Positions 20,148 to 29,147 are shown, counted from the stretch's first letter. The stretch is DNA of 64,000 nt from an uncultured Lachnospiraceae bacterium (GCA_945929965.1 CAMEOT010000013.1:16941-80940); one strand, 5' to 3'. The notes: generated from the letters alone by a model not told the origin. A program made the numbers and translations.

Positions 20148-21200
20148 CTATCCGATACTGGTCATAATACCCATCAGGGGCAGGATGACCGATAACAGAA
20201 TCAATCCGACAATAACGGAGAGAATGATGACCAGTGTAGGCTCTAAGACAGCGATGATGGACTGTAGTTTACGGTTGGTATTTTCTTCATAGCGGTCGGC
20301 AATCTTTTTGAGCACGATATCTACGTTACCGCTGCGGAAACCAACGGATACCATCTGGGAATAGAGATGATTGAAAATACCGGCACCGGTCAGAGCTTCG
20401 GCAAAATTAGCCCCGGCATTTATGGCTTCCTTGCAGCTTAGAATCTTTTGTTTCATTTTCTCATTGCCTACCAGGGAAGCGACCATGTCTAGACTGGAGT
20501 AGGTATCCATGCCGCTGCTTAAGGTCAGTGCCATACCGCTGGCGAAACGCTCACAGGCAACACTCTCATAAAAATTTCTTGTCAGAGGTAACCAGTTTAA
20601 GAACCGGGCGGTGACACGTTTACCGGTCTGAGTCCTGGTGGCGAACAGATATAACAGAAGTAATATACATAAAATACTTACAAATACAAAGGAATAGCGG
20701 TTCAGATGATTGCCCACCCGCAAAAGAGAAGCGGCAAATCCGGTCATCTCACTGCCCAGTTCCACATAGACCTGCTCAAAGATCGGCATAACGCGGCTGA
20801 CCAGTACCACAATGACGGCAGCCATCATGGCAATCATAATAAAAGGATAGGTCACGGCATCCCGGATGCTGTGAGAGATGGCCTCTTCCTTCTCGTAATA
20901 ATCCGCCAGGGAAAGCATACATACGTCCAAATTACCGGATTCTTCTCCCAATGCGATCATGCGTAGGCAGTAATCCGGAAAAACATTTGTAGATTCCAAT
21001 GCTTTGTGAAAGCTTTCTCCCTGTTGGCAGACGGTGAGGATCTCGTCAAAGATCGCTTTTCCCTCCGGGGATCCGGCATCGCTCTGTAAGATCGCCATAC
21101 CCTCCATAGGGGGAATTCCCGCCTGGAACAGCATGGCTGCCTGGCTGCAGAAAGAAGCGATTTCTTCGTTGGACAGTAATTTTTTCTCCGTAGTCTTCAT
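20148..21200 (-). CDS. Type II secretion / type IV pilus platform protein (GspF/PilC family)
   Basis: A 350-residue inner-membrane platform protein. It has two T2SSF repeats: N-terminal 'FCSQAAMLFQAGIPPMEGMAIL...' and C-terminal 'FASGMALTLSSGMDTYSSLDMV'. Membrane segments are at about residues 120-140, 170-190 and 320-345. The GxRSGNVD-type motif ('VGFRSGNVDIVLKKIAD') closes the second repeat. GspF normally works with a GspE/PilB ATPase, but no such gene is in the window. It is followed by four pilin-like genes. Confidence 0.88.
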   Translation of the reverse strand: MKTTEKKLLSNEEIASFCSQAAMLFQAGIPPMEGMAILQSDAGSPEGKAIFDEILTVCQQGESFHKALESTNVFPDYCLRMIALGEESGNLDVCMLSLADYYEKEEAISHSIRDAVTYPFIMIAMMAAVIVVLVSRVMPIFEQVYVELGSEMTGFAASLLRVGNHLNRYSFVFVSILCILLLLYLFATRTQTGKRVTARFLNWLPLTRNFYESVACERFASGMALTLSSGMDTYSSLDMVASLVGNEKMKQKILSCKEAINAGANFAEALTGAGIFNHLYSQMVSVGFRSGNVDIVLKKIADRYEENTNRKLQSIIAVLEPTLVIILSVIVGLILLSVILPLMGIMTSIG

Positions 21201-21219
21201 TTCGATTTGTTCCCTTTCA

Positions 21220-22248
21220 CTAATACATTTTCTGAAGGATATAATTGGTGCCGTCTCCGATGAACTTCTTCAGAGTCTTGTCATCGGTGTTGGCACCGAA
21301 GGTGGGATCCACCAGTGTCCATACATTGCCGTCGAATTCGATAATGCCGTTCAGCCATCCCGTATCCGCAGTATATACGCTGATCCAGGCATGGTAGGCA
21401 TCCTGTGCATAACCCACTTCCAGTCTGGTGGGGATCCGTTGGCTTCTGAGCATGCTCGCCATAACGGCGGCATAGTCCAGACAGATACCGGTTCCGGAAG
21501 TCAGGATAGAATCCACATCGGAAGTATATCCGGTGGGGGGATCGGAAGCTTTCGCATAATCATAAGTGATATTTTGTGTGATATAGTCGTATACCCGGGT
21601 GATCACTTCCAGGTCCGAGGAAGCGCCCTCGGCAAGTTCCCGGCCCTTCGCCACGACTTTGCTGTCCGCATTGAAATTCACATACTGGTTCGGATAGAGG
21701 AAAGGACCGAAAGTATCGGTGATCTGTACCTCCAGATCTGCATACAGGCAGGTGGCATAGTTCGTACCGGAGATATTCTCATAGATCGTCACATCATAAT
21801 AGCCGTCCCCGGAGGACAGAGGAAAGGTCTCATAGCCGTTCCCGTGCAGGTCGTAGGTATAGACTACTGTGTCGGGACCGGTGATCCGCAGCTTGACTTT
21901 CGGGCAAGTGCCGGTATAACTGGCACAGATATATCCGTCCGACATATGGGAATAGTCGATGACTGCCACATCGTTGGAGGTGACCTGACTGCCATCCGCT
22001 TTTGGCACGAGACATACCGGAGTGGCATCCCGCAGAGGTTTTGCAGGGGCGGTGCTTTCTGTCTCCGTGGAAGTTGTGCCGGTATCCGCAGAAGCGGGAA
22101 CTGCGGGGGACTGGTCATCGTAAGTGTCCGTCGCAGGGGCAGCCGCAGACAGAGAGTCAGAAGCAGAACCACAGGCACATAACCCGGCCATGATACAATA
22201 TGTAATTAATAAAATGCGCAGCCGCGCAAAGGATCCGGGTATTTGCAT
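21220..22248 (-). CDS. Transglutaminase-like domain lipoprotein
   Basis: A 342-residue predicted lipoprotein. The N-terminal signal ends in a lipobox 'AGLCAC' (Cys at about residue 26), followed by a Ser/Thr/Ala-rich linker. The C-terminal half is a transglutaminase/protease-like domain: Cys in 'GICLDYAAVMASML' near residue 253, His in 'AYHAWISVY' near residue 287, Asp in 'LVDPTF' near residue 318. It is anchored on the outside of the membrane and may cleave or cross-link a surface protein, perhaps of the pilus-like system. The substrate is inference. Confidence 0.8.
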   Translation of the reverse strand: MQIPGSFARLRILLITYCIMAGLCACGSASDSLSAAAPATDTYDDQSPAVPASADTGTTSTETESTAPAKPLRDATPVCLVPKADGSQVTSNDVAVIDYSHMSDGYICASYTGTCPKVKLRITGPDTVVYTYDLHGNGYETFPLSSGDGYYDVTIYENISGTNYATCLYADLEVQITDTFGPFLYPNQYVNFNADSKVVAKGRELAEGASSDLEVITRVYDYITQNITYDYAKASDPPTGYTSDVDSILTSGTGICLDYAAVMASMLRSQRIPTRLEVGYAQDAYHAWISVYTADTGWLNGIIEFDGNVWTLVDPTFGANTDDKTLKKFIGDGTNYILQKMY

Positions 22249-22269
22249 AGAAACATCAACATCCTGTTG

Positions 22270-22782
22270 TTATTGTGTCATTCCTGTGACATTGTCGGGG
22301 GTAAAGAGGAGATGTATCGTCTCGCCGCCACTCACGGGAACATAAATATTGGCTTCCTCTGTAAGGAAAGGAAAACTGATCACGCCCCTGGCACTGTCCA
22401 CGGAGAGCGGCTCGATGATCTCACCGGACAGCGTCTCCATAAAAGCCTCGTCATAGAGAATGTTATCTCCGGTAAACTTAAGGCTTAAAACATTATTCTC
22501 CACATAATCCAGAGTAAGCTCCGCGGGAGCGGGGGCAAACACTTTCCCGTTAAATTCGGAGAGCGGAACGATGATTAAGGGCGACAGAAAAGTCAGCACA
22601 AAGATCACAGTGGTAGCCACGATCAGACGGTTATAGGAAGCTGCATTGATTTTTTTACGAAGCACCAGCTTGTCAAAAGGAATGGTATTGACTGGCTGGT
22701 TACAGGTGGACAGGATATTCTGCAGAGCATTGTTTGCGGTGTTCATGTCCAACTCATAACGGTTCTTTTTATGAAAAAACAT
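22270..22782 (-). CDS. Membrane protein downstream of the sigma factor (possible anti-sigma)
   Basis: A 170-residue protein. A cytosolic N-terminus of about 52 residues is followed by one membrane helix (residues about 53-73, 'LIVATTVIFVLTFLSPLIIV') and an extracytoplasmic beta-rich domain. The topology and position 16 bases after the ECF sigma gene fit an anti-sigma factor, but I see no ZAS (HxxxCxxC) motif. The C-terminal domain is unrecognised. Role inferred from context only. Confidence 0.6.
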   Translation of the reverse strand: MFFHKKNRYELDMNTANNALQNILSTCNQPVNTIPFDKLVLRKKINAASYNRLIVATTVIFVLTFLSPLIIVPLSEFNGKVFAPAPAELTLDYVENNVLSLKFTGDNILYDEAFMETLSGEIIEPLSVDSARGVISFPFLTEEANIYVPVSGGETIHLLFTPDNVTGMTQ

Positions 22783-22798
22783 AACTGTATTATCCTTT

Positions 22799-23362
22799 CT
22801 ATCCTCTCATGCTGGCTTTCAGCTGCTCCTGCCCGGAGGCGATATAGCGTTTTACGCTGCTGCGGCTGATCTCCATGGCGGCAGCGATCTCCTCAAGCTT
22901 CATGTCGTTATAGTATCGCATGATCAGGACCTGCTTCTCATTGAAAGGAAGCTGTTCTAAGGCGTCCGTCAGCCGGGAATATTCATCCTTCTGCTGGTAA
23001 TGCAGTTCCGGATTGGTATCCGGGTGAGGATCCTGTACAATATCGAGAATCTCCTGATTTAAGGTCTGACAGTCGTTCTGCGGCCGCTGCTTCTTGGTCA
23101 TATCGTAGCAGACATGGAAGCAGATACGATTCAGCCAGGCGATAAAAACAGTAGGATCATTCAGTTTTCCGATGTTTTTCAGAGCCAGTATGTAGACCTC
23201 CTGCATGGCATCTTGAGCGAGAAAGTCATCTCTCAGATAATGTCTGGCATAGTTGTATACTTTATTATAGGTAAGAGCATACAATTCTGCGAAGGCATCC
23301 GAGTCGCTGTGCTGGGCACGGATCACAAGACCGGCAATGTAAGAAATATTCAAATCTTTCAT
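22799..23362 (-). CDS. RNA polymerase ECF-type sigma-70 factor
   Basis: A 187-residue sigma factor. Region 2 has 'DAFAELYALTYNKVYNYARHYL' and the core-binding 'AQDAMQEVYILALKNI' near residues 50-65. Region 4 has the HTH 'KQVLIMRYYNDMKLEEIAAAMEISRSSVKRYIASGQEQLK' near residues 142-181. It is the second gene of the minus-strand operon, so it probably controls the operon it lies in. Target promoters were not identified. Confidence 0.9.
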   Translation of the reverse strand: MKDLNISYIAGLVIRAQHSDSDAFAELYALTYNKVYNYARHYLRDDFLAQDAMQEVYILALKNIGKLNDPTVFIAWLNRICFHVCYDMTKKQRPQNDCQTLNQEILDIVQDPHPDTNPELHYQQKDEYSRLTDALEQLPFNEKQVLIMRYYNDMKLEEIAAAMEISRSSVKRYIASGQEQLKASMRG

Positions 23363-23382
23363 GCGTTCGTCTCACTGTCTGG

Positions 23383-24096
23383 TTAACGGGTTCCTTGAGA
23401 GTGGAGCTTATTGTATGTCTCGGTAAGCAGAGTGGAGAAATACTCTGCATGTGCTTCTTCATTTAAAATATATGCGTACTTGATCTGAATGGGCGCATTG
23501 CTGTGTTCCTCGTTGTATTCCTTCAGCTGCTGCGCCAGACTTTCGATAAAATAGTCCATGGTATCATGGGAACCGTGATTGACGATCATTAAGAATTCGT
23601 TACCGCCGTTACGTCCCACCACACCGAAGGCATCACCGACACTCTCTAAGATACCGGAGAAATCCTTCAACATCTGGTCGCCCACGACATGTCCCATGGT
23701 CTGATTGATCTCCTTTAAGTTGGTGATGGTGACCATATAGCAGGCTACATGCTCCAGAGATTCCGGGGAGTCATAAGTCTCAAACACGACATCCAGTCCG
23801 TGTCTGTTGGGGATGCCGGTCAGATGATCCAGGAAAGCTGCGCGGTTCAGCGCATGACTTTCTTCGGCGAAGGTGCGCAATTTATAGAAATCATATAATA
23901 ACCATACCAGATTAAATAAAGCAAGAATCCAGGAGAGTGTGCATAAGATAAAAAGTGTCCGGTTCTCAAACAGCTGTGTGCCGAGTGCGGGATGCAGGGT
24001 CAGCACCAGAACATACGCAGCTTCCAACAGAAGCAGAAGGATTAACTGCACGGTTTTGGTGTTACGGAAGGTTTTTACAAATTTTTTATTTCGCAT
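23383..24096 (-). CDS. Degenerate GGDEF-domain membrane protein
   Basis: 237 residues. Two membrane helices (about 17-34 and 47-69) are followed by a GGDEF-type domain starting 'DHLTGIPNRHGLD' at residue 90. The active-site loop is GGNEF (164-168) rather than GGDEF. The first metal-binding region, usually DxDxFK, reads 'TITNLKEIN' near residue 123. Loss of metal-binding acids suggests no diguanylate cyclase activity, so it may be a sensor or scaffold. It is the first gene of the sigma/pilin operon, 20 bases before the sigma gene. Confidence 0.82.
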   Translation of the reverse strand: MRNKKFVKTFRNTKTVQLILLLLLEAAYVLVLTLHPALGTQLFENRTLFILCTLSWILALFNLVWLLYDFYKLRTFAEESHALNRAAFLDHLTGIPNRHGLDVVFETYDSPESLEHVACYMVTITNLKEINQTMGHVVGDQMLKDFSGILESVGDAFGVVGRNGGNEFLMIVNHGSHDTMDYFIESLAQQLKEYNEEHSNAPIQIKYAYILNEEAHAEYFSTLLTETYNKLHSQGTR

Positions 24097-24240
24097 AGCA
24101 ACAAAGCTCCTTTGTATAAGGTAAATACATGAATTTACTTATAGTATAGGGCAGAATGAAAAAAAAAGAAAGAATTTCTGAACCTTTTTTCAAAATACGA
24201 CAGTCTTTATAGATGAAAAGTAATTATGGAGGAACCGGTT
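24097..24240. promoter_or_regulatory. Divergent intergenic region between the pilin operon and the surface-protein operon
   Basis: 144 AT-rich bases between divergent genes. A TATACT-like box on the minus strand (about 24144-24149) may serve the GGDEF gene, with a poor -35. No clear plus-strand promoter was found. Confidence 0.35.
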
Positions 24241-24606
24241 ATGCTCGGTATCATATATTCCGGATTTGCCATGTTGGCAAGTTACCGGATCATAAGAATT
24301 GAAGATGATCCTACCCCATTGGCTGCAGGTACGCACAGCACAGGAATCTACAGTCGGGCAGTACAGGAAGGTTATTACGGTGATACGCTGGCGGCAATGC
24401 TGCTCATCGGTCTGATCCTGATGGCTACAGCATACATCCTGTTATGCATAAGATACCGTAAGAGGATCCGGGAACTACAGCCGGGGGAACATCCGGGATG
24501 GAATTGGTGGAAGCTAAGAAGACAGATCACAGAGCTGGAATATCAGAAAGCGGAAGGAATTGTAGAAGACATCCGTAAAGCGGCAGAAGGTTATATGACG
24601 GTTTAA
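24241..24606 (+). CDS. Small membrane protein preceding the surface protein
   Basis: A 121-residue protein started at the ATG at 24241, which follows GGAGG with an 8-base spacer. The N-terminal segment is weakly hydrophobic. A clear membrane helix lies at about residues 47-70 ('LAAMLLIGLILMATAYILL'), followed at once by a basic stretch 'CIRYRKRIRELQPGEHPG' and an amphipathic helix. No known family recognised. The hydrophobic-then-basic module resembles the C-terminus of the next protein and of the third gene, so the three probably form one system. Confidence 0.6.
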   Translation: MLGIIYSGFAMLASYRIIRIEDDPTPLAAGTHSTGIYSRAVQEGYYGDTLAAMLLIGLILMATAYILLCIRYRKRIRELQPGEHPGWNWWKLRRQITELEYQKAEGIVEDIRKAAEGYMTV

Positions 24607-24626
24607 AAGTGATAGGAGAGGAAGAT

Positions 24627-27600
24627 ATGAAGAAAAAATTATTCAAAAGAATCTTAACAATCTGTATGTGCGCTACTATGCTGGTAGAGACAGTGAACGT
24701 CAGCACACTTACCGTAAGAGCAAGCGAGGAAAGCACAGCTGTGTCTGCCATCACGCAGGACTCCGATCTCAAGGTTGCAGTGGAAAACGGCGAAGTGGCG
24801 GACAAGGCAGCTTACGATGTAGCCCAGGCAGCCCAGAAGGCAGCGGTAGCAGCGGAGAATGCGAAGGACGCGGCAGTTAATCTTGGAAAAAAAGCAGCAG
24901 ATGCTGTCTTGGCCAGTCCCGCTCCGGAAGCTACCGAGGACCCGTCTGTTACTCCGGAACCCACACCGGCATTAAAAGAAGAGATTGAAAAAGAGATCAG
25001 CGAAGCGGAGACGGCAGTAGCCGACTCCAATCAGAAAGTAGAAGCAGAGTCCAAGAATCTGGAGAACATTGCAACCGAGGCACAGAATAAGACCGCGGAA
25101 GAAGCGCAGAAAGCCCAGGATGCAGCAACTAAAGCCCAGGATGCTGCAGATCAGGCAGAGGCTCTGAAATCACAGATTGAAAATGCAGGCCGTGCGGATT
25201 CCAATCTGGAGGATGTGCTGGATGCCGCAAAGAAAGCTGCGGAGGATGCGCAGGCAGCAGCAGATCAGGCAAAGCAGGCATACGATAATGCAAAGGATAC
25301 ATTGGATACGGCACAGAAAGCCTATGATGAGGCAAAGGCACAGGCGGAAGCAGATATCGAAGCCGGTATCGAAAATGCAGACAAAGAACTGGCAGAGGCT
25401 GAGGTAGCACTTGCAGCGGCAGAAGCAGAAGTAGTTAAGGCAGAGGATGCTTACAAGACCGCTACCGACAGCAATGAGATCGCACAGAAGACAGCAGAGG
25501 CTGCAAAAGAAGCAGCGGATCAGGCGGGAATTGCTGCCGAAAAATCCGACGAAGCAAAAGCGGCTGCTGACGTAGTGAATGCGAAAAAAGAAGCAAAAGA
25601 GTCAAATAACGCACAGCTGGAAAAGCAGAAGTCCGAGATTCAGGAACAGCAGGATGCCCTGAGAAGCGAGATCACCGCCAAAGAAGCACAGATCGCAGCC
25701 AAGGAAGCAGAGATCAAAGCCGTAGAGAAAGCAATTGATGATCTGGGCGTAAGAAGATATCTGGTATGGTCCGATGAATATAAAAAAGCACAGGAACTGA
25801 AAGATCAGATTAACAATTTAGAAAATGATATCGACACCCTGAAGGGTGACATCAATATTGCGAAGGACACTATTTCCCTGAAAGATACCGAGATTGCCGC
25901 AAAGGATGCACAGATTGCCGAGAATAATACATACATTGCAGGTATTGTGGCATCACAGAAGGTCGTAGAAGATCTGGTAGCTGATAATAATACCCAGATC
26001 ACTTATCTGGACAAGGAAAAACAGGATGAGTTCAATACGCTGCTGGACGAATTGAAGGAATCTACCCGAAAGTATGAAGATGCGAAGGAACTTCGGGAAG
26101 AGTATCAGGATGCCATTGACAGAAGCAATGTTGGACTGATCGAATGGTTCCGCAAGGTACACAAAGAGTTGCTCATTGAGGCCAAGAATGACAATGCGAA
26201 GATCGAGATGGACTGGGAGCATCTGGAACTGAAATACACCAACGACGGACTGACCCTGTTACTGGGCAAGAACAAGAATAACGAGCAGGTATTACTGACC
26301 TGGGAAAACAATAAACTGACCGCAACGCTGGTAGATGAGCATGAATTCGCTGCATACTCCACCGCTTTTGATAAGGTGGCAGCAGCACAGGCAGCAACAA
26401 AGGCAGCAGACGCCGCAACCGCAGCAGCGAAGGCAGAACAGGCAGAGAAAGACGCACTGGATCAGTACAACGCTGCAAAAGAAGCTCTGGAGGCAGCAAA
26501 GAAGAGACTGGAAGCGGCCAGAAATGCTAAACTGAATGATTTGCAGCTGGATGCAGCACGGAAGGCATTGGAAACAGCTAAAAAAAATGTAGCGGATGCC
26601 AAGGAGGCTTACGAGGACGCACAGAGTGCAGCAGATGAAGCAAAAAAGGATTATGAAGATGCTCAAAAGGATTTCGCTGAGAAACCGGTAACGGCATACT
26701 TCTATATCCTGAACAGAGGACTGACACAGCCCTCCGAGGTAAGCTCTTATCCTTCCTCAAATTACAGCAAGGCTCGTCCCGGACAGTTGAAAAAGGGTGA
26801 AAACAACAGCTATCTTGATCAGTATGCAAGAGGCAGGGGAATCAAGGATACGGATCTGACACCTTACATCGAAAAGGCACCAACTGCGGCAGACTTCGGA
26901 CTGACTCTGAAGGAAGGCGAATATATCAAATGGTATGTAATTAAAACAGAGAGTGATAATTCGATCCATGTAGACGGCATTATCATGAACCAGAAGTTTA
27001 ATGTGACAGTACATTATCTGTATGAGGATGAAACCGGTAACACGGTAAAGGTAGCAGAAGATTTCGTAGGAACCTACGGACTGGGTGAAGAATATCACAT
27101 TACCACTCCGAGTGCAGTCATTGACGGATTTAGTTTCACTGCTAAAAACGCAACGGAGGCGGAGATTAGCGGTACCGCGACTGCCGACAGAGAAGTAACC
27201 GTATGGTACAGTAAGGAAGAAGGCGTACCTATTACCGTGAACTACTACCGCGGCAGCGTGAACGGAACACTCCTGCACACAGAGACCCGTAACATCGGAA
27301 AGTCTCAGGCAGCTGATTATCACGCAACGCTCACAGTAGATTCTCTGAATGCATGGAGACCCGGTGATTGCGAGAACGGTGTTCTGGCAGGATATGAGAA
27401 GACTGAAGACGGATATGTAGCAAATATTATATACCAACCGATCATCGTAACTCCTTCCGAAACTGAACCCACCGGTGGTGAAGGTGGCGGAGAGTCCGGA
27501 GAAGATGGTACGACTACCGGAACCGTAACGGCACCGGAAGCAGCTGCTCCCGCAGACAACACAACCGTAGCTACCGTACAGCAGGTAGCAGGTGCTAGAC

Positions 27601-27878
27601 AGCAGCCCGTTGCTCAGACAGTGATCGAAGAGGAGACCACTCCTTTGGCACCTGCTGCGACAGAAGAACCGGAGCAGGGAATTACAGCAACAACGAATAA
27701 TAATGTAGTCAGCATTGAGGATGAGGCGGCACCTCTGGCAGCATCTGCAAACTGTTGGATCCACTGGCTGATCCTGTTGCTGACAGTCGTATATACTGCA
27801 TATGAATTGATCCGTTGCATCAACAGAAACAAAAAGATCAATGAACTTCGCGGTGAAGCACGCCAGACAGAGGTGTAA
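24627..27878 (+). CDS. Large coiled-coil MucBP-like surface protein with C-terminal membrane anchor
   Basis: A 1083-residue secreted protein. A signal peptide (residues 1-33, ending 'LTVRA') is followed by a Pro/Thr linker (about 92-115). Very long Ala/Glu/Lys/Gln-rich coiled coils cover about residues 115-470 and 570-690. A MucBP-like domain begins near residue 790 ('FNVTVHYLYEDETGNTV'); a second similar segment ('PITVNYYRGSVNGTLLHTE') lies near 868. The Thr/Ala/Pro-rich stalk ends in a membrane helix 'CWIHWLILLLTVVYTAYELI' (about 1041-1061) and a basic tail 'NRNKKINELRGE'. There is no LPxTG motif, so anchoring is by the C-terminal helix. Likely an adhesin or envelope stalk. Confidence 0.8.
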   Translation: MKKKLFKRILTICMCATMLVETVNVSTLTVRASEESTAVSAITQDSDLKVAVENGEVADKAAYDVAQAAQKAAVAAENAKDAAVNLGKKAADAVLASPAPEATEDPSVTPEPTPALKEEIEKEISEAETAVADSNQKVEAESKNLENIATEAQNKTAEEAQKAQDAATKAQDAADQAEALKSQIENAGRADSNLEDVLDAAKKAAEDAQAAADQAKQAYDNAKDTLDTAQKAYDEAKAQAEADIEAGIENADKELAEAEVALAAAEAEVVKAEDAYKTATDSNEIAQKTAEAAKEAADQAGIAAEKSDEAKAAADVVNAKKEAKESNNAQLEKQKSEIQEQQDALRSEITAKEAQIAAKEAEIKAVEKAIDDLGVRRYLVWSDEYKKAQELKDQINNLENDIDTLKGDINIAKDTISLKDTEIAAKDAQIAENNTYIAGIVASQKVVEDLVADNNTQITYLDKEKQDEFNTLLDELKESTRKYEDAKELREEYQDAIDRSNVGLIEWFRKVHKELLIEAKNDNAKIEMDWEHLELKYTNDGLTLLLGKNKNNEQVLLTWENNKLTATLVDEHEFAAYSTAFDKVAAAQAATKAADAATAAAKAEQAEKDALDQYNAAKEALEAAKKRLEAARNAKLNDLQLDAARKALETAKKNVADAKEAYEDAQSAADEAKKDYEDAQKDFAEKPVTAYFYILNRGLTQPSEVSSYPSSNYSKARPGQLKKGENNSYLDQYARGRGIKDTDLTPYIEKAPTAADFGLTLKEGEYIKWYVIKTESDNSIHVDGIIMNQKFNVTVHYLYEDETGNTVKVAEDFVGTYGLGEEYHITTPSAVIDGFSFTAKNATEAEISGTATADREVTVWYSKEEGVPITVNYYRGSVNGTLLHTETRNIGKSQAADYHATLTVDSLNAWRPGDCENGVLAGYEKTEDGYVANIIYQPIIVTPSETEPTGGEGGGESGEDGTTTGTVTAPEAAAPADNTTVATVQQVAGARQQPVAQTVIEEETTPLAPAATEEPEQGITATTNNNVVSIEDEAAPLAASANCWIHWLILLLTVVYTAYELIRCINRNKKINELRGEARQTEV

Positions 27879-27890
27879 GGAGGAGACAAA

Positions 27891-28088
27891 ATGAAAAAAA
27901 TGAAATGCATTGATATTGCGATTCCGGTTTTGTTTGTCCTGGCGCTTGTCGTTCTGTATTTCTTCTGGGGATGCCATCTGGATCTGTATGTGACGATCCT
28001 GGCAGCTATTATTCTCGGAGTGACGGTTCTGACTACGTATATCCAGTATAAGAAAATAGATAAGTTACAAAAGCACGAGGAATCGTAA
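27891..28088 (+). CDS. Small two-helix membrane protein
   Basis: 65 residues, two membrane segments (about 8-26 and 32-51), ending in 'QYKKIDKLQKHEES'. AAGGAGGAGACAAA precedes the ATG, 12 bases after the surface-protein stop. The post-membrane basic motif (KKIDKLQ) resembles KKINELR of the preceding protein. Family unknown; probably works with the surface protein. Confidence 0.6.
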   Translation: MKKMKCIDIAIPVLFVLALVVLYFFWGCHLDLYVTILAAIILGVTVLTTYIQYKKIDKLQKHEES

Positions 28089-28100
28089 AAAACGAAAAAG

Positions 28101-28145
28101 TCCATCGTCCGAAGGAAAGAACCGGAGGACGATGGAATTTTTACT
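28101..28145 (+). terminator. Terminator between the surface-protein and capsule operons
   Basis: Perfect 10-bp stem TCCATCGTCC (28101-28110) / GGACGATGGA (28127-28136) followed by ATTTTTACTG. Confidence 0.85.
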
Positions 28146-28185
28146 GTTTATTATCAGAAAACAGGATAGGAAACGGAAGGGGAAT

Positions 28186-28644
28186 ATGAAATTATGCTTT
28201 ACGGCGTCCTCGGGAGGCCATTTGGAAGAGATCACGTGTCTGAGACAGATTACTAATGAGAACGATTCCTTTTTGATTACGGAAAAAAGCGGAGAAGACA
28301 TTACAACAGCATGGGGAGACAGAACTTACTTTTTACGACAGATCAATCGCAAGGAACCGTTTTTTCTTATTCATTTTATCAAGCTTTTTTTTCAGGCGTA
28401 TGCTATCTTGAAGAAGGAAAAGCCGGACTGTATCATATCCACAGGAGCATTGATGACATATCCGGTCTGTCTGTTAGGTAAAATGAGAAAAATTCATATT
28501 ATATATATAGAATCTTTTGCCCGGGTAGATGAAGCTTCCCTTACGGGGAAGCTGATGTACCCATTAGCAGACCTGTTCCTGGTACAATGGGAAGATATGC
28601 TGAAGGTGTTTCCGAAGGCGATTTATGCGGGAGGAATTTTTTGA
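28186..28644 (+). CDS. Alg14-like glycosyltransferase subunit (PssD/CpsF type)
   Basis: A 152-residue protein when started at 28186 (GGAAGGGGAAT before ATG). An upstream in-frame ATG at 28132 lies inside the terminator. The start 'KLCFTASSGGHLEEITCLRQI' is typical of Alg14/PssD/CpsF. In two-component beta-1,4-glycosyltransferases this membrane-associated subunit recruits the catalytic Alg13-like partner encoded next. It is the first gene of the capsule operon and overlaps the next gene by one base. Probably adds the second sugar of the repeat unit on the lipid carrier. Confidence 0.88.
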   Translation: MKLCFTASSGGHLEEITCLRQITNENDSFLITEKSGEDITTAWGDRTYFLRQINRKEPFFLIHFIKLFFQAYAILKKEKPDCIISTGALMTYPVCLLGKMRKIHIIYIESFARVDEASLTGKLMYPLADLFLVQWEDMLKVFPKAIYAGGIF

Positions 28645-29147
28645 TGAAGGGAAAGCTGATATTTGTGGTGCTGGGAACCCAGAAATTCCAGTGTAACAGA
28701 TTGTTGAAACAGATAGACCGGCTGGTCGAAGAGCAGAAAATAACAGATCCGGTATTTGCGCAGAAAGGCCACTCCGACTATATCCCACAATACTATCCTT
28801 CGGTGGATTTTCTGAACAAAGAAGACTTTGAGCAGAAGATGGAGGAATGTTCTCTGCTGATCACCCATAGCGGTGTCGGGACCATATTGTCGGGAATCCG
28901 TCATGGGAAACCTGTGATCGTATTTCCACGACTGAAAAAATATAAAGAACATGTGGATGACCACCAATGGGACATTGCAAAAGCTTTTGGGAAAAAACAT
29001 CTGGTGTTGGTATGTGGGGAAGAAGATTCGTTGGAGAATATCATTCGGGAAAGCGAAACGTTTGATTTTCAGCCATACGAATCGCACAGAGATCAGATGC
29101 TGCAGACGATAGAAACTTATCTGAGAGAGGAGATCGAAAATGTTTAA
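28644..29147 (+). CDS. Alg13-like glycosyltransferase catalytic subunit (PssE/CpsG type)
   Basis: 167 residues from the ATG at 28644 (TGATG overlap; GGAGGAATTTTTTG upstream). The sequence 'KLIFVVLGTQKFQCNRLLKQID' and 'LLITHSGVGTILSGIRHGKPVIVFPR' near residues 70-96 match the GT28 C-terminal domain that binds nucleotide sugar. Together with the Alg14-like partner it forms a two-subunit transferase. The sugar cannot be assigned. Confidence 0.88.
   Translation: MKGKLIFVVLGTQKFQCNRLLKQIDRLVEEQKITDPVFAQKGHSDYIPQYYPSVDFLNKEDFEQKMEECSLLITHSGVGTILSGIRHGKPVIVFPRLKKYKEHVDDHQWDIAKAFGKKHLVLVCGEEDSLENIIRESETFDFQPYESHRDQMLQTIETYLREEIENV

Noticed and set aside
21034..22182. 382-residue plus-strand frame
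   Set aside because: Antisense to the transglutaminase-like lipoprotein and GspF genes, both of which have clear family motifs.
21220..22248. A second lasso leader peptidase
   Set aside because: It has a lipoprotein signal and belongs to the pilin/sigma operon; no precursor or PqqD gene is near.
26757..27977. 406-residue minus-strand frame, Cys-rich
   Set aside because: Antisense to the C-terminal part of the surface protein; Cys richness comes from reversed GCA/ACA codons.
28132..28185. Upstream start of the Alg14-like gene at 28132
   Set aside because: This ATG lies inside a terminator hairpin and has no ribosome binding site; 28186 gives the usual family start.
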